Part shown: piece by piece, positions 8,130 through 18,322 of the stretch | Layout of the letters: every line of letters begins with the position of its first letter | How positions within the stretch are numbered: the first letter of the stretch is position 1 | From: JAPHTQ01 sp050302275 | GTDB taxonomy: Bacteria; Pseudomonadota; Gammaproteobacteria; Thiohalomonadales; Thiohalomonadaceae | Reading direction: 5' to 3' | DNA: 64,000 nucleotides | NCBI GenBank assembly: GCA_050302275.1 | Contig: JBNLAT010000004.1 | Span: forward strand, 1 to 64,000 | The notes under the pieces: generated by a model | Database searches by the model: none | What the model was told of the DNA's origin: nothing | Seen by the model: only the letters and a program-made list of their open reading frames with translations | Made by a program: the position numbers and the translations under genes

Positions 8130-11100
8130 TTCTTTTTCCCACTAAACTTGCGGACAAATCGTCCAGTGTGTGTTGTGCTGTATCGAAATCGTAGTTTTCG
8201 ATTTGCCTTGTTAGCTGTTCTAATTGTTGTTGCTGCTTTTTATTGGAAATTAATCTACCAATCGTAGTAACAACTTTCACTGCACCTGAATCTCCTTCCA
8301 TCAGCATCTGCCGCAGCTCGTTTAAACTTTGCTGGAGATCGATCTGACCCTCAATGGCTTCGGCCTGTTTTTCATCCTGTACCTTCTCCTGCTGCAGTTC
8401 TGCAAGTCCATTGAGTAATATTTCAAATGCTTCAAGAAATGGCGCTGGCAATTCAGCTTTACTCAATTGCCCGGCAATTAAAATCTGCTCCAGTTGCTCC
8501 GCTTCCCGCTGCAATGCCCTGGCCCCCATGTTCCCGGCAACACCTTTTAATGTATGTAGTTCACGCCGCGCACCCTCTTCATCACCTTCACCCAGACGCT
8601 GCAAAATTAGCTGTGGTGCTTCACCATGATGAGCGACAAACTCGCCGAGGAGTTTGCGGAACAGGCGCCGATTGCCACCAATACGTTCCAGTCCCCACTG
8701 CAGATCGATACCCGGCAAGCTATCCGGTAATGACACCTCGTCCTCTTTAACCACTTTTTCAGGCGCCTTATCATTTGGCTTTAGCCAGCGACTCAGCGTG
8801 GCAAACAGACGTGCAGGATCGATCGGCTTGGGAACGTGCTCATTCATCCCTGCCGCCAGGCATCGTTCCCTTTCACCGCTCATCGCATGGGCTGTCATGG
8901 CGACTATCGGCAGGGTTTTCCTGTGCGGTTGAGCACGGATATGTCGGGTTGCCTCATAACCATCCATCTCCGGCATCTGGATATCCATTAATACCAAATC
9001 GTAGTCGTCGGTTTTGACTGCGTCGACCGCCTCGCGGCCATTCGCCGCAATCACCACCTCCAACCCCATTCCCTCCAGGATTTCTCGCGCTACCTGCTGG
9101 TTGACCGAATTGTCCTCCACCAGCAAGACCTTGCCCTGTAGATAACCACGGACTTCACTGTGCGAGCCGCCGCCACCCGACATACGTGAACCGCCCAGTA
9201 CCCGAATCACCGTATCGAACAGGGTCGATGGGCTAACCGGCTTGATCAGGAAACCGTCCATCCCGGCAGATTCCGCCTGACGCATCACTTCTTCCCGCCC
9301 ATACCCAGTCACCAGAATCACCGCTGGCACCTGAGCCACTTCGCCCCCCTGTTTGATCTGCCTTCCCGCTTCGACGCCGTTCATCCCCGGCATACGCCAG
9401 TCCATCAGTACCAGTTGGAACGGTTTGCCTTCGTTCTCCGCGGCTTTCAGCTGTGCAAACGCCTGCTCGGCATTTTGTGCCGTGCTGGTATCGAAGGTGA
9501 AAGAGGTGAGTCGCTCGGCGAGTATCTCCCGCGCCGAAGGATTGTCATCGACCACCAGTGCGCGTAGACCGCGTAGATCCGGATCGGGCGTAAGTTTCTG
9601 CACGGCACTTTTAACTGGCGTAAAGGGCAGGTGAAAGACAAAGCGGCTTCCCTGATTCGGCACACTGCTTGCCTCAATTTCGCCCCCCATCAGTTTTACC
9701 AGATGGTGACAGATACTAAGACCGAGCCCGCTACCGCCATAGCGTCGGGTGGTGGAGTCATCCAGCTGGGTGAAGGCATCAAACAGGCGCGGGATCTGCT
9801 CAGGGGGAATGCCGATCCCTGTATCAGTGACGCTAAAACGCAACCATACCTGCTCGCCCTCCTGGCGTTCCTTCTCCACGCTGACCGTCACACCACCCTG
9901 TTCGGTAAATTTGATCGCATTACCTACAAGATTGGCCAGCACCTGTCCCAGACGCATCGGATCACCGAGCAGATTGTCGGTCACTGCAGGGTCGTGATGG
10001 AAGTTAAGCTCCAGCCCCTTCTCTTCCGCCCGAATCATGGTGATATCGGCCAGATTTTCGTAAACCTCATCCAGAGAAAATGGAACGGCTTCGACCTCCA
10101 GTTTGCCCGCCTCGATACGAGAAAAATCGAGAATGTCGTTAATCACCCCAAGCAGCGCCTGAGCCGAGGCGTGGATCTTGTCCATGTAGTGATACTGGCG
10201 GGTATTCAGTTCGGTCTGCAGTGCCAGGTAACTGAACCCCATAATGGCGTTCATCGGTGTGCGTATTTCGTGGCTCATGTTGGCGAGGAAATAACTTTTA
10301 AACCGATTGGCCTGCTCCGCCTCGGCCTTAGCCTTCGCCAGCGCATCTTTCTGCCGCCGCATTTGTGCTAACCACAACAGGGTTAACAGCAACAACACCG
10401 CTGCCCCCGCCACCACTTTCCATACCAGGGCGTAATTAACCTTGACGTCATAACGAATCGCCAGCGACTGCTGACGGATCGCACGGCGTTCCGCATCACC
10501 GATGGTGGCCAGCGCCTTATTCAGGATCGGGATCAACTCCGGCCAATCCTTGCGCACCCCGATAGCCAGATCGTTACTGTACGGGGCCGGTGCGGCCACC
10601 TTGAGATTACCCAGGCCCAGTTTGTCGATGAGATAGCTGGCGAGGGTGAGATTACCCACATAGGCCTCTGCTTTACCGCTCGCCACCGCCGCCAACGCTT
10701 CGGCAGTATCCGCGGTTAACAACAACTGCAGATCCGGGTGATCACGTTCCAGATACTCCTGGGTGACATAGCTGCGCTCCACCGCGATCTTCCAGCCGCT
10801 CAGATCATTCATACCGGTGATCATCGGCGCGTCCCGGCGGGTGAAGATCATGAAGGGGAAGTGCAGGTACGGTTCGGAAAAATTGAGAAACTTTGTCCGC
10901 TGTGGTGACGGGGTCAGGGCCGGAAGGAGATCAATCTCACCTTTGCGTGCACGCTCCACCGCCTCGGCCCAGGTTTGCTTTGGATCGTATTCAAGGGAAA
11001 GTCCCAGCGCCCCGGCGAGTCGTTGCATAAAAGCTGAGGAAATGCCCTGATAAACGCCGTCGGCATCAATGTATTCGATCGGTTCCCAGGCCGGATCGAG

Positions 11101-11967
11101 CCCAAGCCGTATGTTTGGATGTGCCGCAAGCCACGTCTGCTCCTGCTTGCTCAATGTCAGCGGCTCGCTCACCGTTTTGCGCCGCTCAGCATTGACCCAT
11201 TTGCCGAGAATGGCACTGCGCTCCTGCTCACTGATATCCGCCAGTGCCTTTTGCATGATATCCCGCAGAATCGTCCAGTCCCTGCGCACACCGACCGCGT
11301 TGACCGAAGCGATGTCGTCGATCTTCCCCTGAATCTGCAGGTTGGAGATCAGCTCATGTTCGATGAGATAGAGTGCTACCGCCCGGTTACCGATATAGGC
11401 GTCGGCTTCCCCCCTGGCCACTGCATCGAGGGCGTCGCTGGTGCTGGGATACTCCTGCATCGGGACACTGGGATACTTCTCCGCCAGGATACGGGTAATC
11501 ACGAAACCCTTTTCCACGGCGACATGCTGCCCTTCAAGATCAGCGATCTGCTCAGCATAGGGGCTGCCGCGGCGTTTAATAATGACGTAGGGGATGGTGA
11601 GGTAGGGGTCGGTAAAAAGAAAATCCTTCTCTCGTGCCGGATGGGGAGTGATACCGATCAGGGCGGGCAGACGCCTCGCCTGTACTGCCGCATAGATGTC
11701 GTCCCAACTGCCCGGATGCAGTTGCAATACACCTCCCAGGCGCCGGTTCATGGCGCGGACGAAATCGGCGCCTATTCCGACGGAACGCCCCTTGTCGTCG
11801 ACGAAATCCATCGGCGGCCAGGCATCCATCACTCCCACCTCAATGCGTGGATGATCGGCTAACCAGGCCTGCTCGGTATCACTTAGTGGTAGTGTGGTTT
11901 CCGCCCTGCCGACTCCCCCGAGCAGGCATCCCAACAGGCAGAAAAGTGCTATTCCCCAATTTTTCAT
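8122..11967 (-). CDS. BvgS/EvgS-like hybrid sensor histidine kinase with two periplasmic ligand-binding domains
   Basis: About 1281 residues from MKNWGIALFCLLGCLLGGVG, chosen because it starts a proper signal peptide; an in-frame start nine codons upstream adds only polar residues. Order: signal peptide (1-22), two SBP_bac_3 (Venus flytrap) domains (about 30-260 and 280-505), one transmembrane helix (about 525-545), HisKA with MSHEIRTPMNAIMGF, HATPase, two receiver domains (LMDWRMPGMNG and LMDIQMPEMDG), and a C-terminal HPt domain with HTLKGVAGNMG. This is a complete phosphorelay in one chain. The periplasmic ligand is unknown. The 3' end overlaps the HD-GYP regulator, the probable output. 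Confidence 0.93.
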   Translation of the reverse strand: MKNWGIALFCLLGCLLGGVGRAETTLPLSDTEQAWLADHPRIEVGVMDAWPPMDFVDDKGRSVGIGADFVRAMNRRLGGVLQLHPGSWDDIYAAVQARRLPALIGITPHPAREKDFLFTDPYLTIPYVIIKRRGSPYAEQIADLEGQHVAVEKGFVITRILAEKYPSVPMQEYPSTSDALDAVARGEADAYIGNRAVALYLIEHELISNLQIQGKIDDIASVNAVGVRRDWTILRDIMQKALADISEQERSAILGKWVNAERRKTVSEPLTLSKQEQTWLAAHPNIRLGLDPAWEPIEYIDADGVYQGISSAFMQRLAGALGLSLEYDPKQTWAEAVERARKGEIDLLPALTPSPQRTKFLNFSEPYLHFPFMIFTRRDAPMITGMNDLSGWKIAVERSYVTQEYLERDHPDLQLLLTADTAEALAAVASGKAEAYVGNLTLASYLIDKLGLGNLKVAAPAPYSNDLAIGVRKDWPELIPILNKALATIGDAERRAIRQQSLAIRYDVKVNYALVWKVVAGAAVLLLLTLLWLAQMRRQKDALAKAKAEAEQANRFKSYFLANMSHEIRTPMNAIMGFSYLALQTELNTRQYHYMDKIHASAQALLGVINDILDFSRIEAGKLEVEAVPFSLDEVYENLADITMIRAEEKGLELNFHHDPAVTDNLLGDPMRLGQVLANLVGNAIKFTEQGGVTVSVEKERQEGEQVWLRFSVTDTGIGIPPEQIPRLFDAFTQLDDSTTRRYGGSGLGLSICHHLVKLMGGEIEASSVPNQGSRFVFHLPFTPVKSAVQKLTPDPDLRGLRALVVDDNPSAREILAERLTSFTFDTSTAQNAEQAFAQLKAAENEGKPFQLVLMDWRMPGMNGVEAGRQIKQGGEVAQVPAVILVTGYGREEVMRQAESAGMDGFLIKPVSPSTLFDTVIRVLGGSRMSGGGGSHSEVRGYLQGKVLLVEDNSVNQQVAREILEGMGLEVVIAANGREAVDAVKTDDYDLVLMDIQMPEMDGYEATRHIRAQPHRKTLPIVAMTAHAMSGERERCLAAGMNEHVPKPIDPARLFATLSRWLKPNDKAPEKVVKEDEVSLPDSLPGIDLQWGLERIGGNRRLFRKLLGEFVAHHGEAPQLILQRLGEGDEEGARRELHTLKGVAGNMGARALQREAEQLEQILIAGQLSKAELPAPFLEAFEILLNGLAELQQEKVQDEKQAEAIEGQIDLQQSLNELRQMLMEGDSGAVKVVTTIGRLISNKKQQQQLEQLTRQIENYDFDTAQHTLDDLSASLVGKRNG

Positions 11968-12102
11968 TCTTGCCGCATCCCTCTGGCCGGGCAACGCCTC
12001 TGCGCCGCCTCTATTCTTCTATGACCTGTGTCGGCCACCAGCCCACAAAGTGTAGAACATGCCCGGCTTGCGCGAATCGCCAGTGGCGCGGCACTATGGG
12101 CC

Positions 12103-12399
12103 ATGAATCCCGCCAGAGTAGAACGCAGCAAAGTGCAAAAGCTGGAAGATCTGCCCAACATCGGCAAGGCGATGGCGGCAGATCTGCGCCTGATCGGCAT
12201 CCACTCACCGGAACAGCTGAAAGGTTGTAATGGCTACGAACTCTATAGCGCCTTGTGCCGCAAAACTGGCGTTCGCCACGACCCTTGCGTGATCGATGTT
12301 TTCCTTTCTATCGTCGACTTTATGAACGGCGGCAAGGCCCAATCATGGTGGGCCTATACCGAAGAGCGGAAACGGTGGCTGGAGCAAAATCCGTCGTAA
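12103..12399 (+). CDS. Helix-hairpin-helix protein of the Cdd1 ('pathogenicity locus') type
   Basis: A 98-residue protein from MNPARVERSKVQKLEDLPN. The frame stays open to 12028, but the upstream part looks unconserved. LPNIGKAMAADLRLIGI (about 16-32) is a helix-hairpin-helix of the kind found in TfoX C-terminal and Cdd1 families. TGVRHDPCVIDVFLSIVDFM and the WWAYTEERK ending match my recollection of Cdd1. Possible non-specific DNA binding; no enzymatic role can be assigned. It stands alone between two divergent signalling modules. Confidence 0.75.
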   Translation: MNPARVERSKVQKLEDLPNIGKAMAADLRLIGIHSPEQLKGCNGYELYSALCRKTGVRHDPCVIDVFLSIVDFMNGGKAQSWWAYTEERKRWLEQNPS

Positions 12400-12502
12400 T
12401 ACCCGACGAAACTACGCAGATTTGTTGTGCAGTGACAACATGGAAACACTGCTAAGATCAGGTTAACACCGCATAACCTACTCCGTACGAGGGTTGCCGC
12501 CC

Positions 12503-15500
12503 ATGGCAAAAAAGAAAGAAAGTGGCGGCGGGCAGGAAACCGCACTGCAAGAACTCTATCGACACAGCCAGTCGTTGCTGCGTCTCTCCCGTGCGCTTGA
12601 ACAAGCTGAAGATTACAACGACGTGCTCCTGGCGGCCCGGCAGGAAGTGCAGCAAACCCTCGGCTACCCCACCATCTGGGTCTATCTGTTTTCCCAGGAC
12701 GGCCAATATGCCTATCCGCTGGCAGCTGATGGCACCGCCTCCGAAACCATCCTGCATGATGACAAGGCTGCACGTCTCACCATTACCGGCGATGCGATGC
12801 TGGAGGAGATCGCCAACACCCGGGATATCGTCGTCGTGGAAGACGCCCGTACCGACCCACGCACCGACAAGGAGATTGTCGCCCATCTCGGCAACCGCAC
12901 CATTATCAACGTCCCGATCCTGTTCCTCGACAGACACCTGGGTTCCATCGGCATGGGCACCTTCGGTGATGAAGGCATCCGTGTGCCTTCACCAGCCGAA
13001 AGGGATTACCTCACCTCACTGGCAAGCAGCCTGGCGGTAACCCTGGATCGCCTCCGCCTGCTACACGAACGTGTACTGGCAGAAGAGGTGCTGCGTAATA
13101 AGCATGATCAGTTAAGTAGCATCTATGCCACCAGTCCGGTAGGGATCACCATGGTCGATCGTAACGGGCAGATTATTGATGCCAATCCCCAGGCAGAAAA
13201 GGTACTTGGTCTGGAAAGGGAAGCGATACTGCAGCTTCAATACAATACCCCTGCCTGGAAAATTACCAGACTTGATGGCTCCCCTTTTCCTGATGACCAA
13301 CTACCCTTCACGCGTGTAAAAGCAACCGGACAAGCGGTAAAAGATGTTCAGCATGCCATTCAATGGCCGGATGGGCGGCGCGTATTTCTATCGATCAACG
13401 CGGCACCATTATTCGATAAAGCCGGACAGTTTGATGGGATGATTTCCTCGATTGAGGACATCACCGAGCAAAAACTCATGGAAGAGAAATTGCGCACCAG
13501 CGAACAGCGCTTCCGTGCAATCTTCGACCAGAGCTTCCAGCTTAACGGCCTGTTGTCAACCGATGGCACCCTACTGGAAGCCAATCAGGCCTCTCTGGAG
13601 TTAGCGGGTATCGATGAAAGCGAAGTATTGGGCAAACCATTCTGGGAGACACCCTGGTGGAGTCACTCCGCCGAACTGCAGCAACAGCTACGTGATGCCG
13701 TCCGTGAGGCCGCGGACGGAAAATTCGTGCGCTTTGAAGCGGCCCATCTGGATCAGGATGGCAGCACACACTACATCGACTTCTCACTCAAACCAGTCTT
13801 TGATGCCGATGGCAGGGTTATCCAGCTAATCCCCGAAGGAAGAGATATCACCGAGCGCAAACAAGCTGCCGCGGCACTAGCCGCAAGTGAGCAGCAATTC
13901 CGTAGCCTGGCGGAAAACTCCCCTGACAATATCGTCCGTTACGATCGGGAATGTCGCGCCAGCTATCTCAACAACAAGATGCGACAAGTTATCGACATTG
14001 ATCCTGAATGGATACTCGGCAAGACACCCACTGAGCTTGGTTTCAGCGGCCCCGAAAACAGTGCTATCTACGAGGGTCACATTCGGCATGTGCTTGAAAC
14101 GGGCGAGTCAAGTGACATGGAGTTAGTTGGACCCGAGTCCGATGGACGTCTGGGTATCCATCTCATACGTTTTGCCCCGGAGTACAACGATCAGGGCCAG
14201 ATAACTGGCGTACTTGCCATCGGCCGCGACATCACCAAGCTTAAACAAACCGAGGATGCGCTACGTACCAGCGAAAATCGCTACCGCATCGCCCAGGCCA
14301 TGGGACATGTCGGCAACTGGGAATACAACCTGCAGACAACCCATTTTTGGGGATCGGATGAAGCCAAGCGCATCTACGGATTCGATCCGGCAAAAGATGA
14401 TTTTTCTACCGATGAAGTCGAACGCTGCATCACTGAGAGGGAGCGGGTGCACCAGGCATTGATAGACCTGATCGAAAAAGAGAAGCCGTATAACCTCGAG
14501 TTTGAAATCCACCCCAGGGATGGCTCGGCACCGAGAATCATCACCTCTGTCGCCGAATTGCAACGCGATGAGCACGGTAATCCGCTGAGGGTCACCGGAG
14601 TCATTCAGGATGTTACCCAGCTCAAGCAGGCGGAAAGGGAGCGCCAGCTTTATGCCGAGTTCCTTACCAACATGGATCGGGTCAATCGTGCGATTCAGGG
14701 TGCGGATGATCTCGAAACCATGATGCGCGATGTGCTCGACGAAGTTCTGGACATCTTCAACTGCGATCGTGCCTATCTGCTCTACCCCTGCGACCCGTCC
14801 GCAGCAACATTTTCTATACCGATGGAACGTACTCGACCAGAGTTTCCGGGGGCAAGTGTCATAGGTAAAGACATACCGCTGGATTCGGAGGTATCGGACA
14901 CTATGGCGGCGCTGCTGAGCGCTCCCGGCGCAATACAGTTCGGCCCCGGAACAGACCATCCCATTCCGACCTCAACCTCTGAACGCTTTGGTTTCAAATC
15001 ATTCATGTCTACCGCACTCTTTCCTAAAAGCGGTAATGCATGGGAATTCGGCATTCAACAATGCTCGGATATGCACATCTGGACTCATGAAGAAGAAAAA
15101 TTGTTACAGGAGATCGGACATCGTCTTGCCGACGGGCTAAGCAGCCTGCTGATATTGCGTGATCTGCGTGAGAGTGAAACGAGATACCAGCGGCTGTTCG
15201 ATACGGCCAATGAAGGCATCTGGATTCAGGACGAAAATTTCGTCACCACCTTCGTCAACGAACATATGGCCAATATGTTGGGCTATAGCGCCGACGAATT
15301 ACAGGGACTGAAGGTCACCGATTTCATGACCGAAGAGGATGCGATTGATCATGCGCACAAGATGGATGAGCGCAGTAATAATATTTCCGATATTTACGAG
15401 CGGCGTATGCGCCACAAGGATGGCAGCGATGTCTGGCTACTGATATCCGCCACACCAGTATTTGAAAATGGTCGATTCCGTGGCTCCTTTGCCATGCTCA

Positions 15501-18289
15501 CCGATATCACCGCGCGAAAAAATGCGGAAATGCAGCTTGCCTCCAGCGAGCAACTGTTCCGCACCCTGGTCGAGCATTCACCTGACTACATCGCGCGCTA
15601 TGACCGGGATCTGAAGCGCATTTATATCAATCCTGCACTGCAAAAGCAGTTTGCAATACCGAATGGACAGGTACTTGGAAAACCGCCAACCGACGCATCG
15701 CCGTTGACAGATCCCGAGCGCTATATGGCTCGCATCAAACAGGCGATTGAAACCGCTTCAGAGTGCTACGATGAACAAATCTTCCGAACCCCTGATGGAG
15801 AAACGCGCTGGACCAGCTCGCGCTTCATCCCGGAGTTTGATCCTGCGGGAGATGTCGCCACCTTAATGGTTGTCTCGCACGATATCACCGAGCGTAAACG
15901 TGCCGAACAGGAGCGCCAGCTTCGTGCTGAACTTCTTGCCAACATGGATCGGATCAATCGTGCCATCCAGAGCACCAACGATCTTGAAACCATGATGCGA
16001 AACGTGCTTGATGAAGTGTTGAGCATTTTTACCTGCGATCGTGCCTTCCTGATCTACCCCTGTGACCCAGGCGCCAAATCCTGGTCCGTACCGATGGAGC
16101 GCACCCACCCCGAATACCCAGGGGCCGGAATTCTGAATGCAGAGATACCGATGGATAAGGAAGTCTCCGCAACATTGGAACTGCTGTTGAACAGTCCCGG
16201 TATAGTGAAGTTCGGTCCGGAAACCGATCACCCTCTGCCGAAAGATGTCTCCGAACGCTACGGTTTTAAATCATTCATGTCCATGGCCATATACCCAAAA
16301 GTGGGCAAGGCATGGCAATTCGGTATTCACCAGTGCTCTTACGACCGTGTCTGGACAGCTGCGGAAGAGCAGATGCTGGAAGAGATCGGCCGACGGCTCA
16401 CCGATGGCCTCACCAGCCTGCTGATGCTACGCAATATGCGAGATAGCGAACGCAAACTTATAGAAGCACAGCGCCTTGCCCATACAGGCAACTGGGAACT
16501 CGATCTGATCAACGACGTATTAACCTGGTCAGACGAAATTTACCGTATATTCGAGATAGACAAGGAACAATTCGGCGCCTCCTACGAAGCCTTCCTTGAT
16601 GGCATCCATCCCGAAGACCGTGAGATGGTTAACACCGCCTACAACGAGTCGGTCAAGAACCGTGAACCTTACAACATCGTACACCGCCTGTTGATGAAGG
16701 ACGGGCGAATTAAGTACGTCAACGAGCGGTGTGAAACCTTCTATGATGCTGTTGACAAACCGGTGCGTTCCGTCGGCACGGTACAGGATATCACTGAGCA
16801 GAAGCGCAGAGAGGCTGAGCTAAGCCGTTATCGCGACCATCTCGAAGAGACCGTACAACAGCGCACCGAGGAACTTCGCCTGGCTCGCGATGCAGCGGAT
16901 GCTGCCAACAAGGCAAAGAGTGCTTTCCTTGCCAACATGAGTCACGAACTACGTACACCGCTTAACGCCATTCTTGGCTTTTCCCAGATGATGCAACAAG
17001 ATTCTCATTTGAATGCAGCTCAGCATGAGACCCTCGACATTATCAACAATAGCGGCGAGCATCTGCTGAAACTGATCAACGACGTACTTGAAATCGCCAA
17101 GATCGAAGCGGGTAAACTACAACTCGAAAGCGCCACCTTCGATCTGCACGCTCTGGTGCGCGAAGTCAGCGATATGATGCGGCTACGGGCGGAGCAAAAG
17201 GGATTGCAACTGGAACTCGACCAGTCATCCGAGTTCCCACGCTACATCAAAGGTGATGAGGCGCGCCTGCGTCAGATACTGGTTAACCTGATAAGCAACG
17301 CAATCAAGTTTACCGATAAAGGCAGGGTAATCATTCGACTGAACATTAAACACAATGCACGGCATCATCTGCTGATTGAAATCGAGGATACCGGACCTGG
17401 CATCAGCAAACAGGATCAGCAGCGGCTGTTCAAACCCTTTGTGCAATTGTCAGAAGGCAAAACACAAATCGGCTCGGGACTGGGGCTCTCCATCGTGCAC
17501 CAGTTTGTGCAGTTAATGAAGGGGAAGATTGCTGTCGATAGCACACCTGGAAAAGGCTCAATATTCCGCGTGGAGCTACCACTCGATGAAGCCGAACAGA
17601 TAGATGTCGAACGTCTCAGCGAAGAACAACACGGCGAGGTAATCGGGCTGGCACCAGGGCAACCTGTCTACCGCATCCTCGTTACCGAAGATCAACACGA
17701 CAACCAATTGCTACTTGCCAAACTGATGACCGACATCGGCATGGAAGTAAAAACTGCCGACAACGGTAAAGAGTGCGTTGAAATCTTCAAGAAATGGAAA
17801 CCGGATTTAATCTGGATGGACCACCGTATGCCGGTGATGGATGGTGTGGAGGCCACCCGGCATATCCGCAAATTACGTAATGGCAAGGAAGTGAAGATTG
17901 TCGCTGTCACTGCTTCCGCTTTCAAAGAGCAGCAGGGTGAACTGCTGGAGGCAGGCATGGATGGTTTTGTCAGCAAGCCCTATCAATTCAGTGAAATCTA
18001 CGACAGCATGGCACAGCAACTTGGTATTGAATTCACCTACAACACCGACACACAGGATACTGATGCCAAAATCGAATCACTTGATCCACAAAAATTATCT
18101 GCGCTCGCACCTGAACTTCGTGCAGAACTTCAACAGGCACTAGAGTCTCTCGATCGCGAACGCATTCGTACTACAATCCAGTTGATTACCGTAACTGATA
18201 GAACGCTGGGCCGCACACTTTCACATATCGCCGACGAGTTCGATTATCCTACTATTCTGTCTGCCCTCGCGGCAGTGGCAAAGAAATAG
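12503..18289 (+). CDS. Giant soluble hybrid histidine kinase with 7 PAS and 3 GAF domains
   Basis: About 1928 residues starting at MAKKKESGGG (the in-frame TTG three codons earlier is unlikely). No signal peptide or membrane helix is seen, so it should be cytoplasmic. Order by eye: GAF (25-185), four PAS domains (about 205-715), GAF (720-890), two PAS (895-1135), GAF (1140-1315), PAS (1320-1445), HisKA with MSHELRTPLNAILGFSQMM (about 1470-1540), HATPase (about 1590-1700), one receiver (WMDHRMPVMDG, about 1720-1840) and a helical tail of about 80 residues with no recognisable HPt. The second and third GAF domains are close paralogues. It is followed 33 bases later by an HD-GYP regulator. Confidence 0.92.
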   Translation: MAKKKESGGGQETALQELYRHSQSLLRLSRALEQAEDYNDVLLAARQEVQQTLGYPTIWVYLFSQDGQYAYPLAADGTASETILHDDKAARLTITGDAMLEEIANTRDIVVVEDARTDPRTDKEIVAHLGNRTIINVPILFLDRHLGSIGMGTFGDEGIRVPSPAERDYLTSLASSLAVTLDRLRLLHERVLAEEVLRNKHDQLSSIYATSPVGITMVDRNGQIIDANPQAEKVLGLEREAILQLQYNTPAWKITRLDGSPFPDDQLPFTRVKATGQAVKDVQHAIQWPDGRRVFLSINAAPLFDKAGQFDGMISSIEDITEQKLMEEKLRTSEQRFRAIFDQSFQLNGLLSTDGTLLEANQASLELAGIDESEVLGKPFWETPWWSHSAELQQQLRDAVREAADGKFVRFEAAHLDQDGSTHYIDFSLKPVFDADGRVIQLIPEGRDITERKQAAAALAASEQQFRSLAENSPDNIVRYDRECRASYLNNKMRQVIDIDPEWILGKTPTELGFSGPENSAIYEGHIRHVLETGESSDMELVGPESDGRLGIHLIRFAPEYNDQGQITGVLAIGRDITKLKQTEDALRTSENRYRIAQAMGHVGNWEYNLQTTHFWGSDEAKRIYGFDPAKDDFSTDEVERCITERERVHQALIDLIEKEKPYNLEFEIHPRDGSAPRIITSVAELQRDEHGNPLRVTGVIQDVTQLKQAERERQLYAEFLTNMDRVNRAIQGADDLETMMRDVLDEVLDIFNCDRAYLLYPCDPSAATFSIPMERTRPEFPGASVIGKDIPLDSEVSDTMAALLSAPGAIQFGPGTDHPIPTSTSERFGFKSFMSTALFPKSGNAWEFGIQQCSDMHIWTHEEEKLLQEIGHRLADGLSSLLILRDLRESETRYQRLFDTANEGIWIQDENFVTTFVNEHMANMLGYSADELQGLKVTDFMTEEDAIDHAHKMDERSNNISDIYERRMRHKDGSDVWLLISATPVFENGRFRGSFAMLTDITARKNAEMQLASSEQLFRTLVEHSPDYIARYDRDLKRIYINPALQKQFAIPNGQVLGKPPTDASPLTDPERYMARIKQAIETASECYDEQIFRTPDGETRWTSSRFIPEFDPAGDVATLMVVSHDITERKRAEQERQLRAELLANMDRINRAIQSTNDLETMMRNVLDEVLSIFTCDRAFLIYPCDPGAKSWSVPMERTHPEYPGAGILNAEIPMDKEVSATLELLLNSPGIVKFGPETDHPLPKDVSERYGFKSFMSMAIYPKVGKAWQFGIHQCSYDRVWTAAEEQMLEEIGRRLTDGLTSLLMLRNMRDSERKLIEAQRLAHTGNWELDLINDVLTWSDEIYRIFEIDKEQFGASYEAFLDGIHPEDREMVNTAYNESVKNREPYNIVHRLLMKDGRIKYVNERCETFYDAVDKPVRSVGTVQDITEQKRREAELSRYRDHLEETVQQRTEELRLARDAADAANKAKSAFLANMSHELRTPLNAILGFSQMMQQDSHLNAAQHETLDIINNSGEHLLKLINDVLEIAKIEAGKLQLESATFDLHALVREVSDMMRLRAEQKGLQLELDQSSEFPRYIKGDEARLRQILVNLISNAIKFTDKGRVIIRLNIKHNARHHLLIEIEDTGPGISKQDQQRLFKPFVQLSEGKTQIGSGLGLSIVHQFVQLMKGKIAVDSTPGKGSIFRVELPLDEAEQIDVERLSEEQHGEVIGLAPGQPVYRILVTEDQHDNQLLLAKLMTDIGMEVKTADNGKECVEIFKKWKPDLIWMDHRMPVMDGVEATRHIRKLRNGKEVKIVAVTASAFKEQQGELLEAGMDGFVSKPYQFSEIYDSMAQQLGIEFTYNTDTQDTDAKIESLDPQKLSALAPELRAELQQALESLDRERIRTTIQLITVTDRTLGRTLSHIADEFDYPTILSALAAVAKK

Positions 18290-18322
18290 CTGACACCATG
18301 CTGTATTAAAAAGAGAACAACG

